Shown here: positions 33,926 through 42,677 of the stretch, piece by piece
Position numbering within the stretch: the first letter of the stretch is position 1
How the letters are laid out: each line of letters opens with the position of its first letter
DNA from: Bdellovibrionota bacterium
Lineage (GTDB): Bacteria > Bdellovibrionota > UBA1018 > CAUJDS01
Direction of reading: 5' to 3'
DNA length: 58,887 nucleotides
Assembly (NCBI GenBank): GCA_963169695.1
Contig: CAUJDS010000012.1
Location: 1 to 58,887 of the forward strand
Made by a program: the position numbers and the translations under genes
Notes under the pieces: generated by a model
Database searches by the model: none
What the model was told of the DNA's origin: nothing
The model's input: the letters and a program-made list of their open reading frames with translations, nothing else

Positions 33926-34789
33926 CTATTTGGTTCCCGATAAAAACTGCGCAAGAGATGGAATATGAATTCCGCAATGGCGAGCATAAAGTGGATGCCA
34001 TTGTACCTTCAGTTTTTTTGAAATGAGCACATCCCTCAGCTTGAGAACACCTGGAAAGTTACCGTAAGGATCGCGCATACCGCAGGAGAGATAGATTTCT
34101 GTCTTTGTAGAAGGGGAAAGAGTTTCTGCAATTGCGAGAGGGGAAACCGCCTCCCAGTCTCCAGAAGATTGGATGAAATCATCTTTGATCCACCACAGGG
34201 CCCACGCAACCCGCCATTCCATCTTGGTTCGAAGGATCAGTTCCATCATTCGAGTAAAGGAAAAGGGATAGGAGAGTTCGTAAACGGGCGGACATAAGAT
34301 CGCCACCTTCTCAAATCGGGAGGATGGAAGGAGTTGAATGGCATTGAATCCACCCATGGACTCACCCAATAGCCAATGGTGTTGAGGCTTCTGAGGGAGT
34401 TTGGATTCAATAGCTGGAAGGACCTTGTCGAGCAATAGCTCTCTTAGTCCGGACTTCTTCGAATCTCCTTGAGGAGCCAAGAGCCAGAAGGGTCCGAAAG
34501 AAACGGTGACGATCAAGGGTGGGCGAAGATGAGACCGCTGCCACTGCTCTTTCATAAGAGCGGTGTAATAATCTGAGTCCCGCCAGATCTTCTCGTTCAA
34601 ACCTCTGCCGTGAAGATGGAGTAAGAGTTGATTGGGGTCGTGACCGGGGAGGCGAACGATGCAGTACTGATAGGGTGTGGGGCCGTCTCCTGCAAAGCAA
34701 ACCTGAATTTTGTCGTCCGCAAGGCTCAAAAAAGCGGTGGTCCAGAAAGTCAAAACTGCAAAAAGTCCAAGCATTGCGTACTTCTTCAT
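33926..34789 (-). CDS. Exported alpha/beta-hydrolase, esterase-like
   Basis: The 287-residue protein has a leader (MKKYAMLGLFAVLTFWTTAFLSLA). The nucleophile elbow is GESMGGFN at about 143-150, the oxyanion region is LLHLHGRG at about 56-63, the acid is likely in CGMRDPYG (about 232-239) and the His in RHCGIHIPSL (about 268-277). The layout fits esterase D/feruloyl-esterase-like enzymes. It should act in the periplasm or outside the cell. ATG 34789 is chosen over an upstream TTG. It is convergent with the preceding exported gene. Confidence 0.75.
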   Translation of the reverse strand: MKKYAMLGLFAVLTFWTTAFLSLADDKIQVCFAGDGPTPYQYCIVRLPGHDPNQLLLHLHGRGLNEKIWRDSDYYTALMKEQWQRSHLRPPLIVTVSFGPFWLLAPQGDSKKSGLRELLLDKVLPAIESKLPQKPQHHWLLGESMGGFNAIQLLPSSRFEKVAILCPPVYELSYPFSFTRMMELILRTKMEWRVAWALWWIKDDFIQSSGDWEAVSPLAIAETLSPSTKTEIYLSCGMRDPYGNFPGVLKLRDVLISKKLKVQWHPLYARHCGIHIPSLAQFLSGTK

Positions 34790-34886
34790 AGGTGCTCGCA
34801 ATACTATTCTTTGGCAGAAAGAGAAGTCAACTGAGGTTGCTTACGTTTTCGTGGAAAAAAAAAGCCCTCAGGGTTAAGGTGGCGCT

Positions 34887-35408
34887 ATGCCCAAACCCCT
34901 TGTAGCCGTGATTATGGGATCCCAATCTGATTGGGAAACAATGAAAAATGCTGTCGATGTCCTCGAGGACCTCAAAATACCCATTGAGGTAAAAGTCGTA
35001 TCAGCGCACCGAACGCCAGACTTGCTCTTTGTCTATGCGTCCCAGGCACATCGACGTGGCATCAAAGTCTTGATTGCAGGAGCAGGTGGAGCCGCGCATT
35101 TGCCTGGTATGGCTGCAAGCAAGACCCATCTTCCTGTTTTGGGAGTTCCGGTTGAATCCAAAGCTCTCAAAGGATTGGATTCCTTACTTTCAATTGCACA
35201 AATGCCTTCGGGAATTCCGGTGGGTTCTCTCGCGATTGGAAAAGCGGGAGCAATGAATGCTGGGCTTCTAGCAGCAGCCATTCTGGCTTTGTCTGATCCA
35301 TCGCTTGAGAAAAGGCTGCTTAAGCGTAGAAAGCTTCAAACCCTTGCAGTGCGTAGGCAGCCAAACCCAAGAAAGCCGGCGCTCGCGAAGAAGCGAAAGA
35401 GAAAATGA
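34887..35408 (+). CDS. purE: 5-(carboxyamino)imidazole ribonucleotide mutase
   Basis: The 173-residue class I PurE moves the carboxyl group of N5-CAIR to give CAIR in purine synthesis. The motifs are [10 protein letters not shown] (about 9-18), VSAHRTPD (about 39-46) and the GGAAHLPGM loop (about 68-76). The enzyme proper ends near residue 140. A tail of about 30 residues, very rich in Lys and Arg (ending KKRKRK), follows and is not part of the usual fold. The start has an AAGGTGG site. purK overlaps its stop (ATGA). Confidence 0.95.
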   Translation: MPKPLVAVIMGSQSDWETMKNAVDVLEDLKIPIEVKVVSAHRTPDLLFVYASQAHRRGIKVLIAGAGGAAHLPGMAASKTHLPVLGVPVESKALKGLDSLLSIAQMPSGIPVGSLAIGKAGAMNAGLLAAAILALSDPSLEKRLLKRRKLQTLAVRRQPNPRKPALAKKRKRK

Positions 35409-36502
35409 AGGTCGGCATTTTAGGTGGCGGACAGCTCGGGATGTTTCTGTCAATTGCCGCGAAGCAATTGGGTCATACGCCTCTAGTTCTCTCGCCAGAT
35501 CCCACGGCTTCTGCAAAAAAATTCAGTGATTTCACGTTAGGAAGTTTAGACGACCCCACACTTCTTCAAGGGTTTGCACGCAACCTCTCCGTTTTGACCT
35601 ATGAATTTGAGCACCTTTCGGTTTCGGTATTAAAGAAAGCCGGAGTAAGTCCTCTTTTGGTTCCCGCTATCGATGCATTGATCGTTGGTCAAGATCGAGA
35701 CTTAGAGAAGGCTAAATTCCGTTCGCTGGGAATGCCAACCGCGCCGTATCTGATCTTACGTCAAGAAACGGATTTGGATGCGATAGCAAACAGTATTGGG
35801 TTTCCTTGCATCCTGAAAACAACCCTACAAGGTTATGATGGAAAAGGTCAACGAAGGGTGAAGTCCCTGGAGGAGGCAAAGCAAGCATGGCAAGACCTTG
35901 CCCCCCATCCGCTGATTGCCGAGCAGTGGGTGAAGTTTGATCGTGAACTTTCGCAGATTGCAGTTCGAAGTCAGTCAGGCGAAATGGCCTACTATCCTTT
36001 GGTTGAAAATGTGCATCATGATGGAATTTTATTTTCGAGCGTCGCACCTGCTCCGTATACAACCCCATCTCTTGTGACCAAAGCTCAGAGCTACGTACAA
36101 AGATTGATGGATGAGTTGAACTACGTTGGCGTTTTGGCGCTAGAACTTTTTCAAGTCCAGGACGAGTTGCTTGTCAATGAGATGGCTCCACGCGTCCATA
36201 ATTCTGGGCATTGGACTCTTGAGGGAGCCGTTTGTAGTCAGTTTGAAAATCACATTCGAGCTATTACCGGAATGCCACTTGGCTCTACTGAAGTGAAGCT
36301 CCCTACTGCGATGGTGAACTGTGTCGGTGAAATGCCGAAAGCAGCAGTACTGAATTCTATTCCGGGTGCCGCGGTTTATGACTACGGAAAAGAGGCCCGG
36401 CCGGGCAGAAAATTGGGGCATTTGACCTTCACTGCGGCTGATGAGGCAAGCCTTCGAGAAAAATTGAATCGCTTCGCTGAGAGTATTGGGAAAAAGTCCT
36501 AA
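35405..36502 (+). CDS. purK: N5-carboxyaminoimidazole ribonucleotide synthase
   Basis: The 365-residue ATP-grasp enzyme carboxylates AIR with bicarbonate and ATP to N5-CAIR, the substrate of the coupled PurE. The N-terminal GGGQLGMF loop, the ATP-grasp core [13 protein letters not shown] and the metal/substrate segment [15 protein letters not shown] are all present. It overlaps purE by 4 bases and ends before a good terminator. Confidence 0.95.
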   Translation: MKVGILGGGQLGMFLSIAAKQLGHTPLVLSPDPTASAKKFSDFTLGSLDDPTLLQGFARNLSVLTYEFEHLSVSVLKKAGVSPLLVPAIDALIVGQDRDLEKAKFRSLGMPTAPYLILRQETDLDAIANSIGFPCILKTTLQGYDGKGQRRVKSLEEAKQAWQDLAPHPLIAEQWVKFDRELSQIAVRSQSGEMAYYPLVENVHHDGILFSSVAPAPYTTPSLVTKAQSYVQRLMDELNYVGVLALELFQVQDELLVNEMAPRVHNSGHWTLEGAVCSQFENHIRAITGMPLGSTEVKLPTAMVNCVGEMPKAAVLNSIPGAAVYDYGKEARPGRKLGHLTFTAADEASLREKLNRFAESIGKKS

Positions 36503-36552
36503 ATCCTTTCAAAAAAAATTGAATCAGGAAGCCGTATAGAAGGGTGGACCCC

Positions 36553-36592
36553 AAAAGGTGCCTGTGATCCCTTTTGATGGCAGCCTTTTTTT
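36553..36592 (+). terminator. Rho-independent terminator after purEK
   Basis: AAAAGGTGCC (36553-36562) pairs with GGCAGCCTTTT (36579-36589) with one bulge, followed by more T (run of seven in all). An alternative internal pair CAAAAGG with CCTTTTG is also possible. Confidence 0.6.
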
Positions 36593-36661
36593 CACTTTTC
36601 CGCTGACCTAGTGGGAAGAAAGCTGGGATCTGGAATCAAGAAAAGGTAAGATCCTTCTACC

Positions 36662-38467
36662 TTGACGATTCTTAATGTTTATCAAATCAGTAAGGGCTTT
36701 GCCGCCCGCCCACTTTTTCAGGACCTTACCTTTTCGATCGGTGAATCCGACCGCATTGGCCTTATTGGCCCCAATGGTGCAGGGAAGTCCACGTTGCTGA
36801 AGATTCTTGCCGGTCAAATGACCTGTGACGATGGAAAGCTCGCCCTACAGAAAGGGCTGCGGATTGGGTTTTTGGAGCAGAGCCCTCAGTTTTCGGAGAA
36901 AGCCACCATCCTTTCGACCGTCCTTGAAGGTGCCGGGCACCTTGATCAAGAATGGGAGCAACTTGCCGTCGCTCATGAGCTGATTTCAAAGTACGATCTT
37001 ACTCGCTTTGGCGAAGAAACCGTGGTGAAGACCCTTTCGGGAGGGTGGCAGCGCAGGGTTGCACTTGCTCGTGAGGTGGCGCGCGATCCCGGGCTGCTCT
37101 TATTGGATGAGCCAACCAATCACCTGGACGTAGAGAGCATCCTTTGGTTGGAGGACCTCCTCCTGGGCGCTCGATTTGCAACGATGACCATCACCCATGA
37201 CCGGGTTTTTCTGAGTCGGACGGCCAATCGTATTTTGGAACTCGATCGTCGCCATCCTGGAGGAATATTGGGTGTCGACGGCTCCTATGTAGACTTTCTC
37301 GAAACCCGCGGACTCAATATTGCAGCGCAGGAGCGAAGGGAAGTCGTCCTAAAGAACACCTTAAGGCGCGAGACGGAATGGCTGCGTCGAGGGGCCAAGG
37401 CCCGGAGTACCAAGCAACAATCGCGCATTCAGCGAGCCCACCAGCTGATGGATACGGTGGAGGACCTTCAGCAGAGGAATCAAACTCGTTCGGCGCGAAT
37501 CGATTTTCAGACAACGGGTCAGAGTCCAAAGAAACTGATCGACGCCAAAGGGATCTCCAAATCCTATGGCAATCGGAAGCTGTTTTCGAACATGGACCTC
37601 GTCATCCGAGGCGGTACCCGGGTAGGTCTCCTCGGAAAAAACGGGTCTGGAAAATCCACGTTGATCCGCGTCCTGCTCGGTCACGAAGAGCCAACTGCCG
37701 GAACCGTTACCTTGGCGGATCAGCTATCGGTTGCATACTTTGATCAGACGCGCGAGCAATTGGACCCCAATCGTACCGTGGTGGAGACGCTCTGCGACCG
37801 TGGTGACCATGTTGAGTTTCGGGGTGGAAAGGTACATATACGAGGTTATTTGGATAGATTTTTATTCACCTCGGATCAGATGGATTTTCAGGTGGGGAAG
37901 CTTTCGGGCGGAGAACAGAGCCGTCTTTTGATGGCGAGACTCATGCTTACTCCTGCCAACCTGCTAGTACTAGATGAGCCCACCAATGACCTGGATATGG
38001 CCACATTGAGTGTTTTGGAAGACTGCCTTACCGAGTTTACGGGGGCGGTGATTTTAGTTTCTCACGATCGTTACTTTTTAGACCAGGTATCGACTCAAAT
38101 ATTTGCGCTGGATCCACAAGGTGGGCCGTTGGTACCGTTTGCAGATTTGTCGCAGTGGGAAAACTGGCTGAAGGATCAACAGCGAGAAGAGGGTAGGGCG
38201 CTGAAGGCCCAAGCTCGCCAGGAAGCTGAGAAACCCAAAAAGCGATTGGGCTTCAATGAGCAGCGCGAATTGGATTCGATGGAAACCAAAATTCACGAAA
38301 AGGAATCGCAATTGGCGGCCTGGGTTCAAGAAAGTGGAACTCCCGAAGTAGTGGCGAATGCGAAGGTGCTGATGGATCTCACTCATAAGATGGCGGAAGC
38401 CGAAATCGAAATCCAAGCCCTCTATGATCGATGGGCGGAATTGACGAAGCGAACCGGAGAAGCCTAG
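36662..38467 (+). CDS. uup: ABC-F family ATPase, Uup type
   Basis: The 601-residue soluble protein has two ABC domains. Domain 1 has Walker A GPNGAGKST (about 37-45) and signature LSGGWQRR. Domain 2 has GKNGSGKST (about 328-336) and LSGGEQSR. A C-terminal coiled coil (about 520-600) marks the Uup group. ABC-F proteins act on ribosomes or on DNA/RNA structures rather than transport. The only usable start is TTG 36662, because a stop lies five codons upstream and the next ATG is out of frame. The MATE gene starts 2 bases after its stop. Confidence 0.9.
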   Translation: MTILNVYQISKGFAARPLFQDLTFSIGESDRIGLIGPNGAGKSTLLKILAGQMTCDDGKLALQKGLRIGFLEQSPQFSEKATILSTVLEGAGHLDQEWEQLAVAHELISKYDLTRFGEETVVKTLSGGWQRRVALAREVARDPGLLLLDEPTNHLDVESILWLEDLLLGARFATMTITHDRVFLSRTANRILELDRRHPGGILGVDGSYVDFLETRGLNIAAQERREVVLKNTLRRETEWLRRGAKARSTKQQSRIQRAHQLMDTVEDLQQRNQTRSARIDFQTTGQSPKKLIDAKGISKSYGNRKLFSNMDLVIRGGTRVGLLGKNGSGKSTLIRVLLGHEEPTAGTVTLADQLSVAYFDQTREQLDPNRTVVETLCDRGDHVEFRGGKVHIRGYLDRFLFTSDQMDFQVGKLSGGEQSRLLMARLMLTPANLLVLDEPTNDLDMATLSVLEDCLTEFTGAVILVSHDRYFLDQVSTQIFALDPQGGPLVPFADLSQWENWLKDQQREEGRALKAQARQEAEKPKKRLGFNEQRELDSMETKIHEKESQLAAWVQESGTPEVVANAKVLMDLTHKMAEAEIEIQALYDRWAELTKRTGEA

Positions 38468-38469
38468 CG

Positions 38470-39861
38470 ATGGCCGGCGAGCAACCTTTAAAGCATTCAA
38501 TCCAGTCCGATTGGAAGAGCGTCTTACAGATGGCGTGGCCACTGATTATCGCCAATAGCTTCTGGAACCTCCAGATGACCATCGACCGCATTTTTTTGGG
38601 CGCCTATTCAACCAAAGCATTGGCGGCGGCTTTGTCCGTTATGGGAGTTTTTTGGGTGCCAATGGCCTTGCTTCAGCAAACGGCGATGTATGTCACCACT
38701 TTTGTTGCACAATATTACGGCGCCAAAGAGTATTCTAAGATTTCAAAGGCTTTTTGGCAGGCCATTTATGTGAGTTTGATTGGTGGGATTCTATTCTTAG
38801 GTTTGAATGGCTTTTCGGGCCCTTTTTTTCATTGGGTAGGGCATTCAGATGCGATTCAAGTTTTAGAACAAAGCTATTTCAATTCCATCGCCTTTGCTGC
38901 GTTGCCGACAGCAATGGTCGGGGCCATTAGTGGCTATTTTACTGGGCTAGGTTCTACGCAGACGGTTATTTGGATCAACTTTGTTGGTCTTTTTTTGAAC
39001 GCCATTTTGGACTACCTCTTTATTTTTGGGCATGGTGGATTTCCACCCATGGGTATTGCGGGGGCTGGATACGCAACCGCAATCGGGACCTATGGATCAG
39101 CGATCTATGGCTTTTGGATTCTGTCGCGATCCACCGCCAAGACTTCTATCTGTATTGGAGAGGGAAGGTCTTTCGACTGGCGCTTGATGAAGCGGTTTTT
39201 GAAGTACGGTCTTCCGAGTGGCTTTCAGTGGGCGCTGGAGGGCCTGGCGTTTACTATTTTTTTGATTGCTATGGGCCATCTCAAGAACGGCGACGCCGCG
39301 CTGGCGAGTAGCAGTATTGCTATTACGGTGATGATGCTCTCGGTATTGCCGGCGTTAGGAATTGCTCAAGCCGTTATGACCCTGGTCGGACAAAGCTTAG
39401 GCGAAAATAATCCAGAACTTGCTGAAAAAGTAACATGGAGTGGAGTCAAGATTTCTGCTGTGTATATTTTTATTGCAGGGCTTAGCTTTGTCCTCTTTCC
39501 TACTTTCTATCTTTCCTGGTTTACCAATTATGAAAATCCGGAGTTATGGAAAGAGGTTTGCGAGATTACCCCAGGAATTCTGAAGATCATTGCCGTATTT
39601 ACGATGTTGGATAGCATCTACCTGAATTTTTCTTTTGCACTCAAAGGGGCAGGCGACACAAAATACGTTTCTCTTCTCGCACTCATCCTTCCTTGGCCTT
39701 TTATGGTTATACCTGCCTGGCTTATGCGAAACCTTGATCACGCCGTGTTCTATGCCTGGTGTTGTGCAGCGATTTATTCGCTTTCTATTACAAGCATGCT
39801 TTTTTTGAGGTTTCAAAGCGGCAAGTGGAAGGCCATGCGTGTGATCGAAGTCGAGGATTAA
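38470..39861 (+). CDS. MATE-family efflux transporter
   Basis: The 463-residue inner-membrane protein has about 12 helices in two six-helix halves, typical of the MATE fold. Family marks are WPLIIANSFWNLQMTIDRIFLG at the first helix (quoted in part: MTIDRIFLG, about 37-45), and QYYGAKEYSKISKAFWQA at about 78-95. MATE proteins expel cationic compounds using H+ or Na+. ATG 38470 follows the uup stop by 2 bases, so the two genes are translated together. Its stop overlaps the stop of the convergent corA-like gene by 4 bases. Confidence 0.88.
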   Translation: MAGEQPLKHSIQSDWKSVLQMAWPLIIANSFWNLQMTIDRIFLGAYSTKALAAALSVMGVFWVPMALLQQTAMYVTTFVAQYYGAKEYSKISKAFWQAIYVSLIGGILFLGLNGFSGPFFHWVGHSDAIQVLEQSYFNSIAFAALPTAMVGAISGYFTGLGSTQTVIWINFVGLFLNAILDYLFIFGHGGFPPMGIAGAGYATAIGTYGSAIYGFWILSRSTAKTSICIGEGRSFDWRLMKRFLKYGLPSGFQWALEGLAFTIFLIAMGHLKNGDAALASSSIAITVMMLSVLPALGIAQAVMTLVGQSLGENNPELAEKVTWSGVKISAVYIFIAGLSFVLFPTFYLSWFTNYENPELWKEVCEITPGILKIIAVFTMLDSIYLNFSFALKGAGDTKYVSLLALILPWPFMVIPAWLMRNLDHAVFYAWCCAAIYSLSITSMLFLRFQSGKWKAMRVIEVED

Positions 39862-40703
39862 TCTTCCCAGTAACCACGTGATTTCAAGAACCAGGCCGAT
39901 AAAAGCACCGAAGCAATCATAATACCCAAAGCCAAATAGAAAATGCTTTGACTCTTAAACGGGATGGCTTCGAAGTTCATTCCCCAGAAAGACGCCCAAA
40001 ACGTAAGGGGTACGGCAATGCTTGCGAGCACGGAGAGTTTCTTAATATGCTTATTGGTTTTATGGGACTGATAACCCCAAAAAAGTTCAATCGTGGTGGC
40101 TATCTGAGAGCGGTAAAGTGCGATGCTTCGGTAGATCCTTTCGCAGTGATCGTGAAGGTCTCTCAATTTCCAATTGAGATCATCTTTGGGTTGGCAGAAA
40201 TTCTGAAGCTGCTGAGAAACCGAGGCCAAGTGGCCTATGGAATAATCAATTCTGAGAAGGTGCTTTTTGAGTGAAAGAATAGACTGAGGATTGCACTCGG
40301 TTGTAAATATTTTTTCCTCGAATTCATCAATTTCGTCGAAGTGCCGACGCACTTCACTCCAGGTAACGTCAGTGCACTTGTCTAGTGCCTGATAAAGAAG
40401 GTGCCAAACATCTTTATGTGATTCGGATATTTTGAAATATTCCTTCCAAGTCTTTCCTTCTGGAGGAGGGTCATGTGGCACCATGATGAGATGGTTAGAA
40501 AACACTACAAATTGCATTTCGTAGAGTTTACCTGCTGCCATCATAAACCAAACGAGCAGTTGGTGGGTGTCGTAGTCCTCTAACTTGGCGCGCTGGTTGC
40601 GATGGATGCAATCCTCCAGGGCAAGAGGATGCATGTTGGACTCTTTCGCAATCATTTCTAATTCGTTGACATGGTTACTTTGAATCTCGATCCATCGAAT
40701 CAT
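39858..40703 (-). CDS. corA: CorA-family magnesium transporter
   Basis: The 281-residue protein has a cytoplasmic alpha/beta and helical region, then two membrane helices at the C-terminus (about 220-275). The signature GMN sits in FWGMNFEAIPF between them. It is somewhat shorter than the classical 316-residue CorA, mainly in the N-terminal domain. It should carry Mg2+ or another divalent ion such as Co2+ or Zn2+; the exact ion is open. It is the third gene of a tandem series after the ClC and zinc-ribbon genes. Confidence 0.88.
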   Translation of the reverse strand: MIRWIEIQSNHVNELEMIAKESNMHPLALEDCIHRNQRAKLEDYDTHQLLVWFMMAAGKLYEMQFVVFSNHLIMVPHDPPPEGKTWKEYFKISESHKDVWHLLYQALDKCTDVTWSEVRRHFDEIDEFEEKIFTTECNPQSILSLKKHLLRIDYSIGHLASVSQQLQNFCQPKDDLNWKLRDLHDHCERIYRSIALYRSQIATTIELFWGYQSHKTNKHIKKLSVLASIAVPLTFWASFWGMNFEAIPFKSQSIFYLALGIMIASVLLSAWFLKSRGYWED

Positions 40704-40766
40704 GATTTAGAGTATAAACGAAGGATGGGTAGGCGTCGAAAGACTTTCGAATGGCTCCTCAAGAAT

Positions 40767-41150
40767 CTAAGAGCGAGAAGTTTGCTCTTCCATAGGAACT
40801 AGATAGGCCTTGGATCCGCATGAGTCACAATGGGCAGTGGTATCGCTCTCAAACCAACGGTCCTTCAAGTGGACCTTTTTCTGGCAAGTGGGGCAGTCAA
40901 AGCTACCTTCAACTAGTTGGTATCGAAACTCAAATGCCTTCGAAGCCATATAAATTCCAGCCAAAAAGAAACCCGGCACAAGGACAAAGTGGAGGAGAGG
41001 AATCAATACGCAAGCCAATGCTATTCCCCAATAGGTCAGCAGTGTTTTAAAAAATTTACGCATCGTGTCTTTTGAAGTGCAGGTCTTAATTTCGGCCAGT
41101 AAGGGAGATGATTGCCCATCGCGGTTTTTAGAAATCCACTTCTTATCCAT
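40767..41150 (-). CDS. Small membrane protein with C-terminal zinc ribbon
   Basis: The 127-residue protein has a hydrophobic stretch of one or two helices (about 35-68). A CPTC...CDSC pair follows (about 86-89 and 108-111), fitting a zinc ribbon on the cytoplasmic side. The start overlaps the end of the ClC gene by 8 bases, so it is co-translated with it. ATG at codon 30 (MRKFFKTLLT) is a possible shorter start. It may be an accessory of the ClC transporter; that is position-based inference. Confidence 0.65.
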   Translation of the reverse strand: MDKKWISKNRDGQSSPLLAEIKTCTSKDTMRKFFKTLLTYWGIALACVLIPLLHFVLVPGFFLAGIYMASKAFEFRYQLVEGSFDCPTCQKKVHLKDRWFESDTTAHCDSCGSKAYLVPMEEQTSRS

Positions 41151-42504
41151 TCGCGCTCCTCGGGTCCATTTTGATCTTTTCCAAGTAGAGGTCCTTCATG
41201 CGTTCATAGAAGGACTGTTTATGAATCGTGTTGGAAAAAATCAAAGCAAGTAGTGCCGTCACCATCATAGGGAAGATAGCTGAGTGCTTATTAGTCATCT
41301 CAACAACAAGGATAAAGGAGGTAAAAGGAGTCTTCGTGACGCCGGTCAAAAATCCAATCATCCCCAAGAGGATCAGGATGTTTTGATCAGGGGATCCAAA
41401 TAGCTGAGCAATATAGCCACCAAGGCTACCGCCAATGGTCAAGGAGGGAGAAAAAATGCCTCCAGCGGCTCCCGATAAATACGAAATCATTGTTCCAAAG
41501 AAGCGAAATAGGACCAATTCCGCATCTGCGTGTTTTCCATGAAATAGAAATTCGTTAAGATTCTCAAGTCCGGATCCTGAAGCCCTGGGATCCCAATAGA
41601 TCATTGCGGCCATTAAGAAGCCGCATAAAACGGCAATGAATGCGAGCTTTCGTGGCGCCTTAATTCGACTTCGCTTTTTTGCTAGGGTGAATAGAATGCT
41701 CGAGAAGAGTCCTCCAGCGAGGCCCGCTATAATTCCCACAAAAGCAGCCATAGGAAGGATGGAGATTCCCTCGGTACCTATTTTAGGAAAACCCAGGTAA
41801 AGGTAGTTTCCACTCAGCCATAGCGCGATCAGACCAGAAATAATAATAGCGGCGAGCAAAATGGTTCGAATTCGATTGAAATGCGCCGCCCCCAGTTCTT
41901 CAATGGCATAAATAATTCCACCCAGTGGCGTATTGAATGCAGCCGCAAGTCCCGCGGATGCTCCGCTAATAATCCAAAGATGAGACCTGGATTCCGGAAG
42001 GTACTTTTTTACTTTCTGGCCGAAGATGTAGAATATGCTGGCGCTGATTTGTATGGTTGGGCCTTCTCGACCGATTGCGCCACCACCGATTACGCAGATG
42101 ACCGAACTGATTGTTTTGACGACGAGTACACGGAAAGAGAGGAATCTTTTGATTTGTCGCTTATGGATGCCGTTGTCATCAAACTCATTGGACGCCAAAA
42201 CCTGAGGAATGCCGCTCCCGCTGGATTCCTTGCTAAATTTGTAGACGATCCACCAAGCGACGAGAAAAAAAATGGGAGTCAGCGCAAAGACGTACTCCCG
42301 CTTAGTATCCATGGTTGTTCGAAACAAGCCCTCACAATATTTAAAAAGTTGAGCATAAAGAACCGCTGCTAAACCAGAAATAAGGGCGGCAAGTAGCAAG
42401 ACCGCATTTTGGAGATTCTCTTTATGTTGGACTTGACCTTTTAAATTACAATAAACGGGATAGAATAAATCGCTCAAATGCCTGCTGAGTTTTAACTTTA
42501 TCAC
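41143..42504 (-). CDS. ClC-family chloride channel or H+/Cl- antiporter
   Basis: The 453-residue membrane protein has the three ClC selectivity motifs in order: SGSGIPQVLAS, GREGPTIQISAS (with the gating Glu) and GGIFSPSLTIGGSLGG. About 12 hydrophobic segments (roughly 30-430) match the doubled ClC fold. There are no CBS domains, and the C-terminus is short. Bacterial members usually exchange two Cl- for one H+, helping acid resistance. It heads a tandem set with the zinc-ribbon protein and CorA-like transporter, suggesting joint ion control. About 170 AT-rich bases before it are shared with the divergent lipoprotein gene. Confidence 0.92.
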   Translation of the reverse strand: MIKLKLSRHLSDLFYPVYCNLKGQVQHKENLQNAVLLLAALISGLAAVLYAQLFKYCEGLFRTTMDTKREYVFALTPIFFLVAWWIVYKFSKESSGSGIPQVLASNEFDDNGIHKRQIKRFLSFRVLVVKTISSVICVIGGGAIGREGPTIQISASIFYIFGQKVKKYLPESRSHLWIISGASAGLAAAFNTPLGGIIYAIEELGAAHFNRIRTILLAAIIISGLIALWLSGNYLYLGFPKIGTEGISILPMAAFVGIIAGLAGGLFSSILFTLAKKRSRIKAPRKLAFIAVLCGFLMAAMIYWDPRASGSGLENLNEFLFHGKHADAELVLFRFFGTMISYLSGAAGGIFSPSLTIGGSLGGYIAQLFGSPDQNILILLGMIGFLTGVTKTPFTSFILVVEMTNKHSAIFPMMVTALLALIFSNTIHKQSFYERMKDLYLEKIKMDPRSANG

Positions 42505-42677
42505 TTACCGACTTTCTAAGTTGGGGTATCAAAACCCCTCGATATATCGCTAGGTGCAATAATACACCTTTGTCAGGCAGTTGGCCTTGAAAAAATTCAT
42601 TTGATCAGTTGCATTGGAATACGAAAGTTATACTTTACTTAAAAAGGGAGTACAATCTCTTGGTGAAGCGCAATTAA

